Source of the DNA: Epiperipatus broadwayi
Lineage: Eukaryota; Onychophora; Udeonychophora; Euonychophora; Peripatidae
NCBI GenBank assembly: GCA_028023455.1
Contig: JAQFVV010006648.1
Location: 1-64,000 of the forward strand
DNA: 64,000 nucleotides
Direction: 5' to 3'
Within the stretch, counting starts at the first letter, position 1; each line of letters starts with the position of its first letter. A program made the position numbers and the translations under genes. Shown here piece by piece: positions 22,642 to 33,376 of the stretch. Under the pieces are notes generated by a model. It was not told the DNA's origin and did not search any database. It was given only the letters and a program-made list of their open reading frames with translations.

Positions 22642-24387
22642 ATGAACAAAGAAACAGAAGTAATGAGCAGTGGGGAAGAGATAGAAGTAGGAAAGGAGAT
22701 GAAAGGTGGAGGTATCGTGTTGAGATCAGGAAGAGAGATTAATGAGTACAACAGCAGTACAGAAGAAATAGAAAGGGAAAATGGTATGAGCCAGGATAGA
22801 GATGAGTGTGCACAGAAAACTCTTGATATGCCAGAGAATTCAGTTACCGAAATATCTGAACAGATACCGGTAGAGGAGATTAAGCAGGAAGGCCAGGATT
22901 TTAATTGGTTGCTGAGACAGCTTAGACAGGATGCGAAAGAAATGGATCAGAAAATGGAGGCAAGGGATCAGAAAATGAATCAGAAAATGGAGGAAAGGGA
23001 TCAGAAAATGGAGGAAATGAATCACAAAATGACACAAAGATTTGAAACCCTTAGCAGAGATATTAGACAAGAGATGGCAGACAGAGATAAAAGACTGGAA
23101 GAAATATGCCAAGGTCTACAGGAATTGTCAACCAGCTGTCAGCAGAAGTCTGAAGAAATTAGGGGAGAAGTTAAAGAAATGTTACATAAAAACCAAGAAG
23201 AAAATAGAAAGGAATTTGTTGTGATTAAAGAAGAAGTGAAGGCTTTAGTTGAACAAGTAGAATGTCAAGAAAAGGGTTTGAAAGAAAGGGTCTTTAAAGT
23301 AGGGGCAGAATTTAACAGCAAATTGCAAGAGTGTGAAGAAGCCCAAAGGGAGATCAGAGAGGAAATATATGAAATAAAAGAAAACCTGCTACAAAGAAGT
23401 CAAGTAACTGACCAAGAAGGAAACATGATCACCATGTGTATTCAAGAAATGAGAAAAGATCTGGCAGAGATGAAAGAAGTAAAAAAAAGTTTAGAAAGTA
23501 ACTTAACTAGTAATCACCAAGCCAATAACTCTAATAGAACAGAGAGTGTGCAGGTTATTAGTGAGACAGTACATAAAGTTGAGGATCTTAAAGAGGGGGA
23601 AAGCGATAAGGAAAGCACTATTATCAAAGGATATGTGCGACAGGCCATCCCAGACAGGAAGAAATCATATTTAACACAAGACACAATCAGATCAATAGTA
23701 CCATCAGAAAATGCACCCATAGGTCTGGCAAAATTTATCCAAGTTAAATCTTTTAAAGGAGAAGTGGGAGAAAATCCAAAAGCCCATCTAGAAAGTCTCC
23801 AAGAACTCTTCCGGTTCCAGAAAGTCCCAACAGCTGACCAAGTAGCCCTTGCTATACATCATTTATATGGATATGCAAAGTCATGGTGGGATTGCTGCAC
23901 AGAGAAGCCACAAAACTTTGACCAATATTGTTCAGCCATGCATAAAACTTTTTGGAGTGAAGAACGCCAGGAGGGTATATACCACTCGATACTCAGAGAG
24001 ACTTATGGATCTGTAGTGAAAGAAACCCATACACAATTTTTTTTAAGGCAGATAGCATCTCTCAGATCTTTAACAGCATTTCCATTCACAGATAACCAAA
24101 AGATTAGAATTATCCAACAAAATATGCCTTTTAGAGTACAACAGTTGATGATGGTGTGCCAGATTCGAACGATAGAAGATATGGCAGGATTTCTAACCAC
24201 CATTGATTTTACTCCAGGACCTAAAGAACCACCAGAAAAGATGCGTCGGATTGAGCCAAGATGTCAAACGATGATGATGAGCGGCCAAACATACCCTAGG
24301 TCATCAAGATGGGAGTCACGTGATCAGACTAGAGCAAAGAGACCATATAGACAGCCAGCATCGTTAAACTACAGGGGACCCCGTTAG
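22642..24387 (+). CDS. gag: Gag polyprotein of the palindromic Ty3-like retroelement
   Basis: An intact frame of 581 codons; the start is the first ATG after the leader and is followed at once by acidic sequence. Residues 1-80: acidic, Ser/Glu-rich. Residues 85-290: long coiled coil, opening with imperfect repeats of the type DQKMEER (about 102-130). Residues 355-525: capsid-like region with KFIQVKSFKGE, then a helix ending YGYAKSWWD (409-417), FDQYCSAMHKTF and FLRQIASLRSL; the paired Trp followed by Asp and the F-x-x-Y/F pattern fit the Ty3/gypsy-type retrotransposon gag fold. Residues 533-581: Arg-rich tail ending NYRGPR, presumably nucleic-acid binding, since no C-C-H-C zinc knuckle is present. 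It would form the particle that packages the element RNA. Protease, RT, RNase H and integrase are absent, so the copy is non-autonomous. The stop is followed directly by a 3' sequence repeated after the pol-tail remnant. Confidence 0.8.
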   Translation: MNKETEVMSSGEEIEVGKEMKGGGIVLRSGREINEYNSSTEEIERENGMSQDRDECAQKTLDMPENSVTEISEQIPVEEIKQEGQDFNWLLRQLRQDAKEMDQKMEARDQKMNQKMEERDQKMEEMNHKMTQRFETLSRDIRQEMADRDKRLEEICQGLQELSTSCQQKSEEIRGEVKEMLHKNQEENRKEFVVIKEEVKALVEQVECQEKGLKERVFKVGAEFNSKLQECEEAQREIREEIYEIKENLLQRSQVTDQEGNMITMCIQEMRKDLAEMKEVKKSLESNLTSNHQANNSNRTESVQVISETVHKVEDLKEGESDKESTIIKGYVRQAIPDRKKSYLTQDTIRSIVPSENAPIGLAKFIQVKSFKGEVGENPKAHLESLQELFRFQKVPTADQVALAIHHLYGYAKSWWDCCTEKPQNFDQYCSAMHKTFWSEERQEGIYHSILRETYGSVVKETHTQFFLRQIASLRSLTAFPFTDNQKIRIIQQNMPFRVQQLMMVCQIRTIEDMAGFLTTIDFTPGPKEPPEKMRRIEPRCQTMMMSGQTYPRSSRWESRDQTRAKRPYRQPASLNYRGPR

Positions 24388-24389
24388 TT

Positions 24390-25252
24390 AGTTTAAATTG
24401 TTAGTTGTTTTTGTGAGTGATTTGATCACTCCATATATATTATACACTCTATATTTTATTTATATACCTTATATATATATATATATATGATACCCTTTAT
24501 ATTTATTTACATACCCTTTATATTGTTATTATACACATTACATTTTATCTATATCCATTTTACCTATTATATACTTTATATTTTATCCATATATTATCTA
24601 TATACCCTTTTATATATTTATTACACGCATTATATTATATATATATATAAAACATATCCATTATTTTGACAAAGAGGTATACTCGTTTGGGTATATATCT
24701 GTTTAAGTTTAAAATATTTACTAATAACCGATAATTTCATTATGTGTATTGATAATTGTGAGAAGCATTAAATTTATTATGATAGTGTAATCTAGTATGA
24801 TGTATTACCATAAGTTTAGTGTAGGATTAGGTCATGAGTTATATTTTGAAAGAAGCCATAATTTAGCTCCGTGTTATATAAGTAAAGTCATTTTTTTTAT
24901 TTGTTTTTTTTTTACTAAGTTTAGAAAAGAATGTCGAGCTGCATAACGAGATACCGTATGAAGGCAGCGAATTCGCACTAAGTTTGACAATGCACCCTAA
25001 GAGATCTCCTGTGAGGTTGAAAGACAAAAATGAAAGCTATGAATGGATAACCGATGATGATGAAGACGGTTGGACAACTGATGATGATGATGATCTGTTG
25101 GGATGTTGTTTCAACCCCGGTGTGGAGTTACTCCTGAAACAACCCCCGAATCCTATTTAAATTGTTAGTTATTTTTGTGAGTGAGTTGATCACTCCATAT
25201 ATATTATACACTCTATATTTTATTTATATACCTTATATATATATATATATGA
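24390..25252 (+). repeat. Direct repeat of 3' untranslated sequence flanking a pol-tail remnant
   Basis: The ~95 bases after gag (24393-24489: TTTAAATTGTTAGTT..., GATCACTCCATATATATTAT, then (TA)n) recur almost identically at 25157-25252 after the acidic frame. Between them lie AT-rich TATAYCC-type repeats. The arrangement suggests that gag was joined to 3' untranslated DNA by a deletion or tandem duplication that removed pol. Confidence 0.7.
24921..25160 (+). pseudogene. C-terminal coding remnant with acidic tail (probable end of pol)
   Basis: An open frame ends at 25158-25160 and encodes ...KNVELHNEIPYEGSEF, then PKRSPVRLKDKN, then an acidic tail with DDDEDGW and TTDDDDDL, ending KQPPNPI. 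Codon use and G+C are clearly higher than in the AT-rich DNA around it, so it looks like real former coding sequence. It has no convincing start codon. It begins right after a pyrimidine tract and AG (TTTTTACTAAGTTTAG, ending 24924), so it might be either a spliced 3' exon of an accessory product or simply the truncated end of pol. Position directly before the 3' untranslated repeat and LTR favours the end of pol. I do not recognise the family. Confidence 0.4.
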
Positions 25253-25866
25253 TACACTTTATTATTATACTTTACTTGTGCCTAGCGTATTAGTAAAATC
25301 GTTATAGCCAACTCTTCCCTCCCTAATATGCAGTCTTCGGCATTGATCCGAAGCATTCTTGAAAACCCATTTGATCTAAAGCTATCTGGGATGCTTTAAA
25401 AGCCCATAGTTAAAATAAATTTATTATAATTAAGATGTATTAAGTTTCACTCCCGACTTGGTTTGATTTTACGTAAAAGAGCCACTCGAACTGATTATAA
25501 AAGGATATAACAAATAAGTTAATGTAGTGATTAGTTGTATAGCAGGATATTTGGCTTCATTGAATCATAGCCACAAACCTATTTGCCAACATCAATTATT
25601 GTTCAAATAGTCTAGAGAATGTTACTTTATAAATGAAATGCCTGTGTGCATTTGCCAACAACAATTGTCAATAAATATATTTTAATTCATCATATATCAG
25701 TTTCTGTCTCATTATTAAATCAATCCAATTCACTAATTGCCCATAAGTATTCATTAGTAAAGCCCCTATTATTTAAATATTTAGATTTTATCTGTGGAAT
25801 GTCTAGTATTTACGTTGTTTATATATATGTTTAAGTCCATGAGTCTTATTGTTTTCTCCGATTTGC
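25253..25866 (+). repeat. Central partial LTR (type B), plus orientation
   Basis: Corresponds to about 20895-21460 of the left LTR. The left junction CACTTTATTATTATA joins 3' untranslated DNA to the LTR interior, so the U3 part is lost. It carries a 69-bp segment (TTTGCCAACA at 25582 to the next TTTGCCAACA at 25651) that is absent from both outer LTRs. It is broken on the right, where it meets the inverted copy at TGC (25864-25866). Confidence 0.8.
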
Positions 25867-27729
25867 GGAAAAAAAAAAACCTATGTGCCAGTCAAAACAT
25901 GCTTATCCATCTAACACGAGCTGAAACTCACAAAATGTACTTCAAACCCAGTCAAGCCCGAGATTTAGGTCAGGGACCAGCCTGGATTCGAACCCACTCT
26001 CCAAGCACCAGATCTAACACCCAATGGATAACATAACAATGGTAGCACACGAGATTTAATTCTTCATCCGGCCCACTAGCAAATCGGAGAAAACAATAAG
26101 ACTCATGGACTTAAACATATATATAAACAACGTGAATGCTAGACATTCCACAGATAAAATCTAACATATTTAAATAATAGGGGCTTTACTAATGAATACT
26201 TATGGGCAATTAGTGAATTGGATTGATTTAATAATGAGACAGAAACTGATATATGATGGATTAAAATATATTTATTGACAATTGTTGTTGGCCAATGCAC
26301 ACAGGCATTTCATTTATAAAGTAACATTCTCTAGACTATTTGAACAATAATTGATGTTGGCAAATAGGTTTGTGGCTATGATTCAATGGAGCCAAATATC
26401 CTGCTATACAACTAATCACTACATTAACTTATTTGTTATGTCCTTTTATAATCAGTTCGAGTGGCTCTTTTACGTAAAATCAAACCAAGTCTGGAGTGAA
26501 ACTTAATACATCTTAATTATAATAAATTTATTTTAACTATGGGCTTTTAAAGCATCCCAGATAGCTTTAGATCGAACGGGTTTTCAAGAATGCTTCGGTT
26601 CAATGCCGAAGATTGCATATTAGGGAGGAAAAAGTTGGCTATAATGATTTTACTAATACGCTAGGCACAAGTAAAGTATAATAATAAAGTGGCTCTGCGG
26701 ATGGAAGAATAGTTTTAGGGTTTTTGTGACAAACAACGGTTTACCCAAGAACCGGTCGTCATGCTGCTAATGGGGAACCTTTATTTGGTTCAGAGGCGGG
26801 GGGACTTACGTGCTAATCTGGCCCGTAGCTCAGACTTCGCTACTGCACTACCCATAAGAGAAGATGTGCTGGCAACGCCGTGGCTCCATCTTATATATAA
26901 AACAGCACAACGAGAAAAATATTAATAAGTTTCACATCCGCCAAGCCGAAGGATATTATAAATTAAAGATCATATATTAAATGAACACTAGATCATCAGC
27001 TTGATCAAAAGAGCCAACTCTTCTCTAGCATGAGAAATACGATATGCTACTGACGGCAATATAGATATCTACAAACTTTACTTTATCCCGTTCAATCTCT
27101 TTAGTTATCTATAACTACTAAACTTTTAAAAGGGGGAAAAGTATATTTAATAGGGGACTTACGAATACTTAACTAAAAAAATATACTTATGATTGCACTT
27201 CAGGCTAGTTTAATCTTTAGTAACATAATAAATAAAGGTTGAAAAGCCACATTTTATATTTATATTAATTAATTTACAAAATGACAAAATATGAATTTGG
27301 GTTTCGAAACAGCGCATGAAATGACGCTATATAAATAATAATATGAAGATGTTAAATTTATATGTTTAAAAACATATTCTATAATTAAATGCACGCCGTT
27401 TCGAAACATAGGCATAACTAATAATAAATAAAATAAGCAAAAGAAAAGCAAAATATAATTGCAGTGATTAAATTATATAGCAAAACATTAATTAACAGAA
27501 ATTTAGCAAAAGTATTTCATTTATAGAATTAAAATATTTTAGGAAACAATTTAGACAGTTTACACTATTGTATTAGCAAAAAGTATTTCATTTAAATATT
27601 ATTTCGAAAACAATTTAGATAGAAATTTCAATAATATGTTTAGCTAACCTGTTTTTGAAGAAATAATGAATGTTTTTGAAATGCACACAGAGCTCTGCGA
27701 TTTTAAATAATACTAAAATAGTTCTGTAG
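25867..27729 (-). repeat. Central partial LTR (type B), minus orientation
   Basis: Reverse complement of about 19919-21667 of the left LTR. Together with the plus copy it forms an inner palindrome: arms 25253-25866 and about 26079-26691, spacer 25867-26078 holding the SINE-like insertion inverted. It also carries the 69-bp segment (about 26291-26362). It is more diverged from the outer LTRs than they are from each other, with extra sequence near 27510-27610. Its outer end is fused to the gag fragment at 27729/27730. Confidence 0.8.
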
Positions 27730-28080
27730 CATTTCTTTAACTTCTCCCCTAATTTCTTCAGACTTCTGCTGACAGCTGGTTGACAATTCCTGTAGACCTT
27801 GGCACATTTCTTCCAGTCTTTTATCTCTGTCTGCCATCTCTTGTCTAATATCTCTGCTAAGGGTTTCAAACTTTGTGTCATTTTGTGATTCATTTCCTCC
27901 ATTTTCTGATCCCTTTCCTCCATTTTCTGATTCATTTTCTGATCCCTTGCCTCCATTTTCTGATCCATTTCTTTCGTCTCCTGTCTAAGCTGTCTCAGCA
28001 ACCAATTAAAATCCCAGCCTTCCTGCTTAATCTCCATTGGTGTCTGTTCCGATATTTTTGTAACTAAATTCTCTGGCATA
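27730..28080 (-). pseudogene. Truncated gag fragment in the right half
   Basis: Equivalent to gag residues about 63-180 of the left copy: it starts MPENLVTKISEQ and covers the DQKMEE-type repeats. One A of the AGATTTGAAACCC stretch is lost, so after NHKMTQ the reading shifts out of frame. The first ~60 codons, including the normal start, are replaced by unrelated sequence (a deletion of about 190 bp next to 28081). The distal end is joined directly to LTR interior. No functional product is expected. Confidence 0.85.
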
Positions 28081-28736
28081 GCTACAGTTTTTGTTATCTT
28101 GTACAATCCTTTCAAAATTTGTATTATTTTGTACCTAATAAATATTTGATTTTTAAAACTTTTATACTTTTAATACGGCTGTTTGCCGCTCTCCCCCTTC
28201 AAGAACAACTCATTCACTTCCATCCCAACTCTATGCCTAACTCACTAATATATCTATAAGCCTACACCTTCATCTCGATGCCCGTCCAACATATAATGAA
28301 TTTAAAAAAATTTTCGACTCCCTACTTTTTATTTTATAAAACATATTAAACTTTTTATTTAAAAAAAAAATCTTTTTTTTTTTTTCGTCTATATATCTAA
28401 AGTATAACACATATTTTAATATTAAAGATGACTTAATAAAAATTTAACTCACCCCCTGTCTCTTCTTCCAGCTGTTTATATTTATATATATACTTAAATG
28501 GTTCATGCTTATGACCTAATTTCGTTTACCCGTCTGCACCAATTTCAAACCTTTTAACTTTTGGTTAATTTGACGTTACTTTTATATATATATTTCTTAC
28601 TCATTTTAAACCACTCCAATTCATAAAAATACTTTGATAAAACAACGAGACCCCCCTTTTCTTTTAATCTAAATTTCTTTTCTCTGCTCCCTAATGACAA
28701 ATTTATAAGAGGATGACTTATAACTTGATCACTCTT
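28081..28736 (-). other. Inverted copy of the 5' leader (right half)
   Basis: Matches 21937-22635 of the left half in reverse complement, with small indels in the poly-A/T runs. Confidence 0.75.
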
Positions 28737-28748
28737 CCTCGGGCGCCA

Positions 28749-31700
28749 GTCACTAGTGAACAGGAAAGACACAAAATAAATTTTTTTGCTATATACACAC
28801 AAAAGTCCATAACTCAGAGTATGTAGGTGTTTACATCGAAGCCTCACTTGGTCGTCCAAACGCGGAAAAAAAAATCTTACATATATACATTATTCAAAAA
28901 AAAATTTGACTCAAAATCATTAATTTTGACCAAAAGAATTATATATATACTCCATAATCTCTTCAGGGGTGGAAATGAGTTACAAGCCCCACGATTTGGG
29001 CATCCAAATGCGGAAAAAAAAAAAAACCTATGTGCCAGTCAAAACATGCTTATCCATCTAACACGAGCTGGAACTCACAAAATGTACTTCAAACCCAGTC
29101 AAGCCCGAGATTTAGGTCAGGGGCCAGCCTGGATTCGAACCCACTCTCCAAGCACCAGATCTAACACCCAATGGATAACATAACAATGGTAGCACACGAG
29201 ATTTAATTCTTCATCCGGCCCACTAGCAAATCGGAGAAAACAATAAGACTCATGGACTTAAACATATATATAAACAACGTAAATACTAGACATTCCACAG
29301 ATAAAATCTAACATATTTAAATAATAGGGGCTTTACTAATGAATACTTATGGGCAATTAGTGAATTGGATTGATTTAATAATGAGACAGAAACTGATATA
29401 TGATGAATTAAAATATATTTATTGACAATTGTTGTTGGCAAAATAGGTTTGTGGCTATGATTCAATGGAGCCAAATATCCTGCTATACAACTAATCACTA
29501 CATTAACTTATTTGTTATGTCCTTTTATAATCAGTTCGAGTGGCTCTTTTACGTAAAATCAAATCAAGTCTGGAGTGAAACTTAATACATCTTAATTATA
29601 ATAAATTTATTTTAACTATGGGCTTTTAAAGCGTCCCAGATAGCTTTAGATCGAACGGGTTTTCAAGAATGCTTCGGTTCAATGCCGAAGATTGCATATT
29701 AGGGAGGAAAGAGTTGGCTATAACGATTTTACTAATACGCTAGGCACAACTAAAATATAATAATAAAGTGGCTCTGCGGATGGAAGAATAGTTTTAGGGT
29801 TTTTGTGACAAACAACGGTTTACCCAATAACCGGTCGTCATGCTGCAAAAGGGAACCTTTATTTGGTTCATAAGAAGCGGGGGACTTACGTGCTAATCTG
29901 GCCCATAGCTCAGACTTCGCTACTGCACTACCCTATAAGAGAAGATGTGCTGGCAACGCCGTGGCTCCATCTTATATATAAAACAGCACAACGAAAAAAT
30001 ATTAATAAGTTCCACATCCGCCAAGCCGAAGGATATTATAAATGAAATATCACATATTAAATGAACACAAGTTTATCAGCTTGATCAAAAGAGCCAACTC
30101 TTCTGTAGCATGAGAAATATGTATATGCTACTGACGGGAATATATACAAACTTTACTTTATCCCGTTCAATCTCTTTAGTTATCTATAACTACTAAACTT
30201 TTAAAAAGGAGGAAAAGTATATTTAATAAGGGACTTACGAATACTTTACTAAAAAAATATACTTATGATTGCACTCCAGGCTAGTTTAATCTTTAGTAAT
30301 ATAATAATTAAAGGTTGAAAAGCCACATTTTATATTTATATTAATTAATTTATTAAATGACAAAATATGAATTTGGGTTTCGAAACAGCGCATGAAATGA
30401 CGCTATATGAATAAAATAATACGAAGATTTTAAATTTATATGTTTAAAAACATATTCTATAATTAAATGCACGCCGTTTCGAAACATAGGCACAAGTAAT
30501 AATAATTAAAAATAAGCAAAAGAAAAGCAAAATATAACTGCAGTGATTAAATTATATAGCAAAACATTAATTAACACAGAAATTTACAAAAGTATTTCAT
30601 ATTATAGAATTTAAAGATTAGTTGAAAAACAATTTAGAAAGAAGTTTCGATAATATGGTTAGCTAACCTGTTTTTGAAGAAATCATGATTATTTTTGAAA
30701 TTCACAGAGAGCTCTGCGATTTTAAATAATACTAAAATAGTTCTGTAGCTAAGGAGAGATTCGAGCTGAAAATGAAGGTGACTTCTTTGGCGGCTTATGG
30801 CATCTTCAATTTAGTTGGGAGACGATTTTTTAAAATAGTGTTTCTTTAGCTGGATTGAAATCGGAACGAGGGCAAATTATTTTTACGGCTTATGGCATCT
30901 TCAAATTTAGTTGGTGTAAGCTTGGTTGTTCCTTTGGCATTTGATGGATTGAACCAGGCGTTCCATCACGGGAAAGCAGCAAAATTTTGCCTGACTTTAG
31001 CCAGACATGTTAAGGTTGAACAATAAAAAAACTTCTCCTGTTGACTCTCTTCAAAAGTAAGATGTATCCCCTTCCCGCTTAAAATAAGGCCTATTTATAT
31101 CCTTCTACTAAACTTTAACACCTTTCTGGAATTTCGTAAGCCTCGGGACCAATTGACTTTTAATTAAAGCAAAATAATATAATTCAATTTCTACAACAAC
31201 TGATAAAATCTCCGAGGTGTTATATTTAATTTCCTTAAAAAAATGTATCAAAATATATAAACTATATAATTTGATTCATTTTCATTAATTAAATTCCTTT
31301 TCAGGTGTTATTACTTAGCAGAAGGAACTGTATTCTGATTTAATGAAAAAGTCTTTTGTTGCAAACAAAAATCAATCAGAAAACAGATTTTACTTTTTTA
31401 CCCGGGTGTGTCACTAATTGATATCTTGTTTACAAAAATTCTCATTTTTAATTGCGAACAGATAATTCTTATTTTATAAAACTAAATAACTTTTAACATA
31501 TTTGTTTATTAAAAAAAAAGGCAAATTTAAAGAAAATACTTGTTTCAACTATATATGTAAAACATTAAATCAGAAAACCGTTAAATAAATTAAAGAAAAC
31601 ATTTACATTACTTTTATTTAAACTTAAATATATATGAGTCATTTTGCCATTATTCCAAGGTTTAAATTATCCATCCACATACGAATATAATAGCGAAATA

Positions 31701-31964
31701 TAATTTAGAATTGACCGAAAATTAATAAAACATTTTATAATAATTTATGAGCATTTCTCCGCTATAATTTTATCAAACCTGTCTAATTATAGCGTGTCTT
31801 CGTATGTAAATGGATAATCCCATTTAAGCGGCAATTATAGCAAAGTTTTCCCGCTCGATTTATATATATACATTTTTACATTTGACATAGATTCGAAACT
31901 AGTTCAGACGAGTAGGTCATTAGGTTGATGGTGAAACGGAAAGGGATTGGAGATTTCCGTTTCA
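28749..31964 (-). repeat. Right outer LTR (type A), complete, inverted
   Basis: The mirror of the left outer LTR over its whole ~3.2 kb: SINE-like insertion (29014-29184), inverted repeat, tandem duplication, TATA box (31092-31099) and terminal hairpin (31932-31964) are all in register. Like the left LTR it lacks the 69-bp segment. Differences seen are scattered, for example AAGGGGATACATC here against AAGGGGAATCCATC on the left. Confidence 0.85.
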
Positions 31965-32380
31965 ATATATACATATATATAATAACATAATAAAGTTTAA
32001 CAATTTATTTTAAACTGATTTTACCTTTCTCTGTGATCACTTTTAAATATAAACCTATGCTTAAATCTAAATATTATTGCATATCTCTTTTGTTTCATGA
32101 GTGAACCTATATTCAATTCTAATCATTTTAGATTCTTTTATTTTATGACCAAAGCGGCTGCTAGATCTATAATATTAAACATACATAGAATTATAATAAC
32201 ATACACATTAAAATAAAATAAAAAGTATATATTATTAGATAAGGTTTTTTCTCGTTTCATCTGTGAAGAAAGAAAAAACTCTTTTCTTTGTTTTAAATCC
32301 AAGTTCAAAACAAACAGTAACTTTAGTCAATTCCTTTTTAGTCTCTTATGGAAACTCATTAACATTATTTTGTTTTTAAC
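31965..32380. other. AT-rich spacer between two retroelements
   Basis: Starts with AT-repeat DNA (31965-31990) flanking the palindrome. No motif is recognised in the rest; it may be the degraded downstream part of the minus-strand element next to it. Confidence 0.4.
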
Positions 32381-32902
32381 CTATACCGTTTTTCTATTTC
32401 CTGGTCTACATTTTCCCACCAAAATATCTATCTGTATCCAATCTCTGCTTATTTCTATCTTTATTTCTACCTTATCTGTTCTAAAATTATCTTGTTTTAA
32501 TTCATCTTTCACTTCTTTCAGACCTTTTACTATCTCAACTTTCTCAATTTCTTTACTCAGATCTTTTTCTATGATTTCTTTAACTTCCTGATTCTTCTCA
32601 ACTTTTTGCATTACTTCTCGCCTCATTTCTTTCATTTCCTTAATCATTTCCTTAATCATTTCTGTTTTGAACTCATTACTTTCTTCCTTCATTGCCTGCT
32701 GACTCTGTCTTAATTCTCTATTTTCTTGATGCATTTCTCTCATCATATCCACCATCATCTTCATCATCATAAGGGTCTCTGACACTTCTTTTTCCTTTCC
32801 CACAATTTGAGTATTTTTGAAACACCCAGGGCTTTCTTCCAAGATTACCCCACTATCAATTTCTATACTGGCTTCCATTTTTGAAAACATGACTAAATCC
32901 AC
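32381..32902 (-). CDS. Gag-like coiled-coil ORF of a second LTR element
   Basis: 173 codons. An N-terminal acidic segment is followed from about residue 40 by Met/Glu/Lys-rich heptads (MVDMMREMHQENREL, KEMIKEMKEMRREVMQK, EVKEIIEKDLSKEIEKV), that is a long predicted coiled coil. In position (downstream of a primer-site-like motif and a leader with long A/T runs) and character it matches the N-terminal third of the 581-residue gag in the neighbouring palindrome, though the sequences do not align closely. No capsid-like region follows, so it is either a truncated gag or a small accessory protein of this element. Function is inferred only. Confidence 0.45.
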   Translation of the reverse strand: MDLVMFSKMEASIEIDSGVILEESPGCFKNTQIVGKEKEVSETLMMMKMMVDMMREMHQENRELRQSQQAMKEESNEFKTEMIKEMIKEMKEMRREVMQKVEKNQEVKEIIEKDLSKEIEKVEIVKGLKEVKDELKQDNFRTDKVEIKIEISRDWIQIDILVGKCRPGNRKTV

Positions 32903-33358
32903 TATTTTGATATTTTTTAATCTTTTATTTTCAGTTTTACAAAAATTATAACTTCTTAATATTTATTTTTTTAACTTTCTTATGTTCCAAAAAAAAAATC
33001 CAAAAAGAAAAAAAACGCTATTTAATTATTTATTATTTTATTTGAAAAAGACTTCCTAATATTTATTTATTTTACTCTTTTTCTTTCATTCAAAAAAAAA
33101 AAAATTCAAAAGAAAAACACTATTTCACTGTTTATTTACTTTTATCATATTAAAAAGATGAACCCCTTACACCAAACTGTCCCAACAATACATACCAACT
33201 AGCACAAACTGATCCCTAATACTTAAATCTTGCCTCCTACATCTGAAATATTTCACAGTTGTCTGAATAAAATCTCACATGGGTTTTAAATTCAAAGCCC
33301 CAAGTTGGTAGTGCTAAAAATTTTACTATTTTTGTGCCAGTCACTTCTTCACTTCTTT

Positions 33359-33376
33359 TGATCACCGAGGGCACCA
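33359..33376 (-). other. Putative primer-binding site of the minus-strand element
   Basis: Minus strand reads TTAGTGACCTAGTGGTGCCCTCGGTGATCA. The palindrome reads CTAGTGACTGGCGCCCGAGG then TGATCA a few bases on. The shared TAGTGAC, TGGYGCCC and TGATCA blocks suggest related elements. Confidence 0.45.

Larger units (their letters stand above)
18702..31964. mobile_element. 13.26-kb palindromic LTR retroelement (two copies tail to tail)
   Basis: Order: LTR(+) 18702-~21920, leader, gag 22642-24387, pol-tail remnant, 3' untranslated DNA, partial LTR(+) 25253-25866, partial LTR(-) 25867-27729, gag fragment(-), leader(-), LTR(-) ~28749-31964. The outer arms match over LTR and leader (about 3.9 kb each), with only occasional substitutions or 1-2-base indels in the stretches I compared. 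Both outer ends are the same U3 end: TGAAACGGAAA on the left, its reverse complement on the right. Each is flanked by AT-repeat DNA (left ...ATAT, right ATAT..., compatible with a 4-bp target duplication but uninformative in a microsatellite). Flanks beyond the AT tract are not inverted copies, so the palindrome ends exactly at the LTR termini. LTR assignment rests on the same sequence lying on both sides of gag in the same orientation within each half. Family: Ty3-like by its gag; no RT is present to confirm. Confidence 0.85.

Noticed and set aside
22840-23112. 90-codon minus-strand frame with repeated HFLIHFL pattern
   Set aside because: Antisense shadow of the gag coiled-coil repeats.
18702-31964. 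Maverick/Polinton or other giant DNA virus-like element, or a DIRS element
   Set aside because: Long inverted ends suggested these, but no polymerase B, integrase, packaging ATPase, capsid or tyrosine recombinase sequence is present, and the repeated segment flanks gag in direct orientation within each half as an LTR does.
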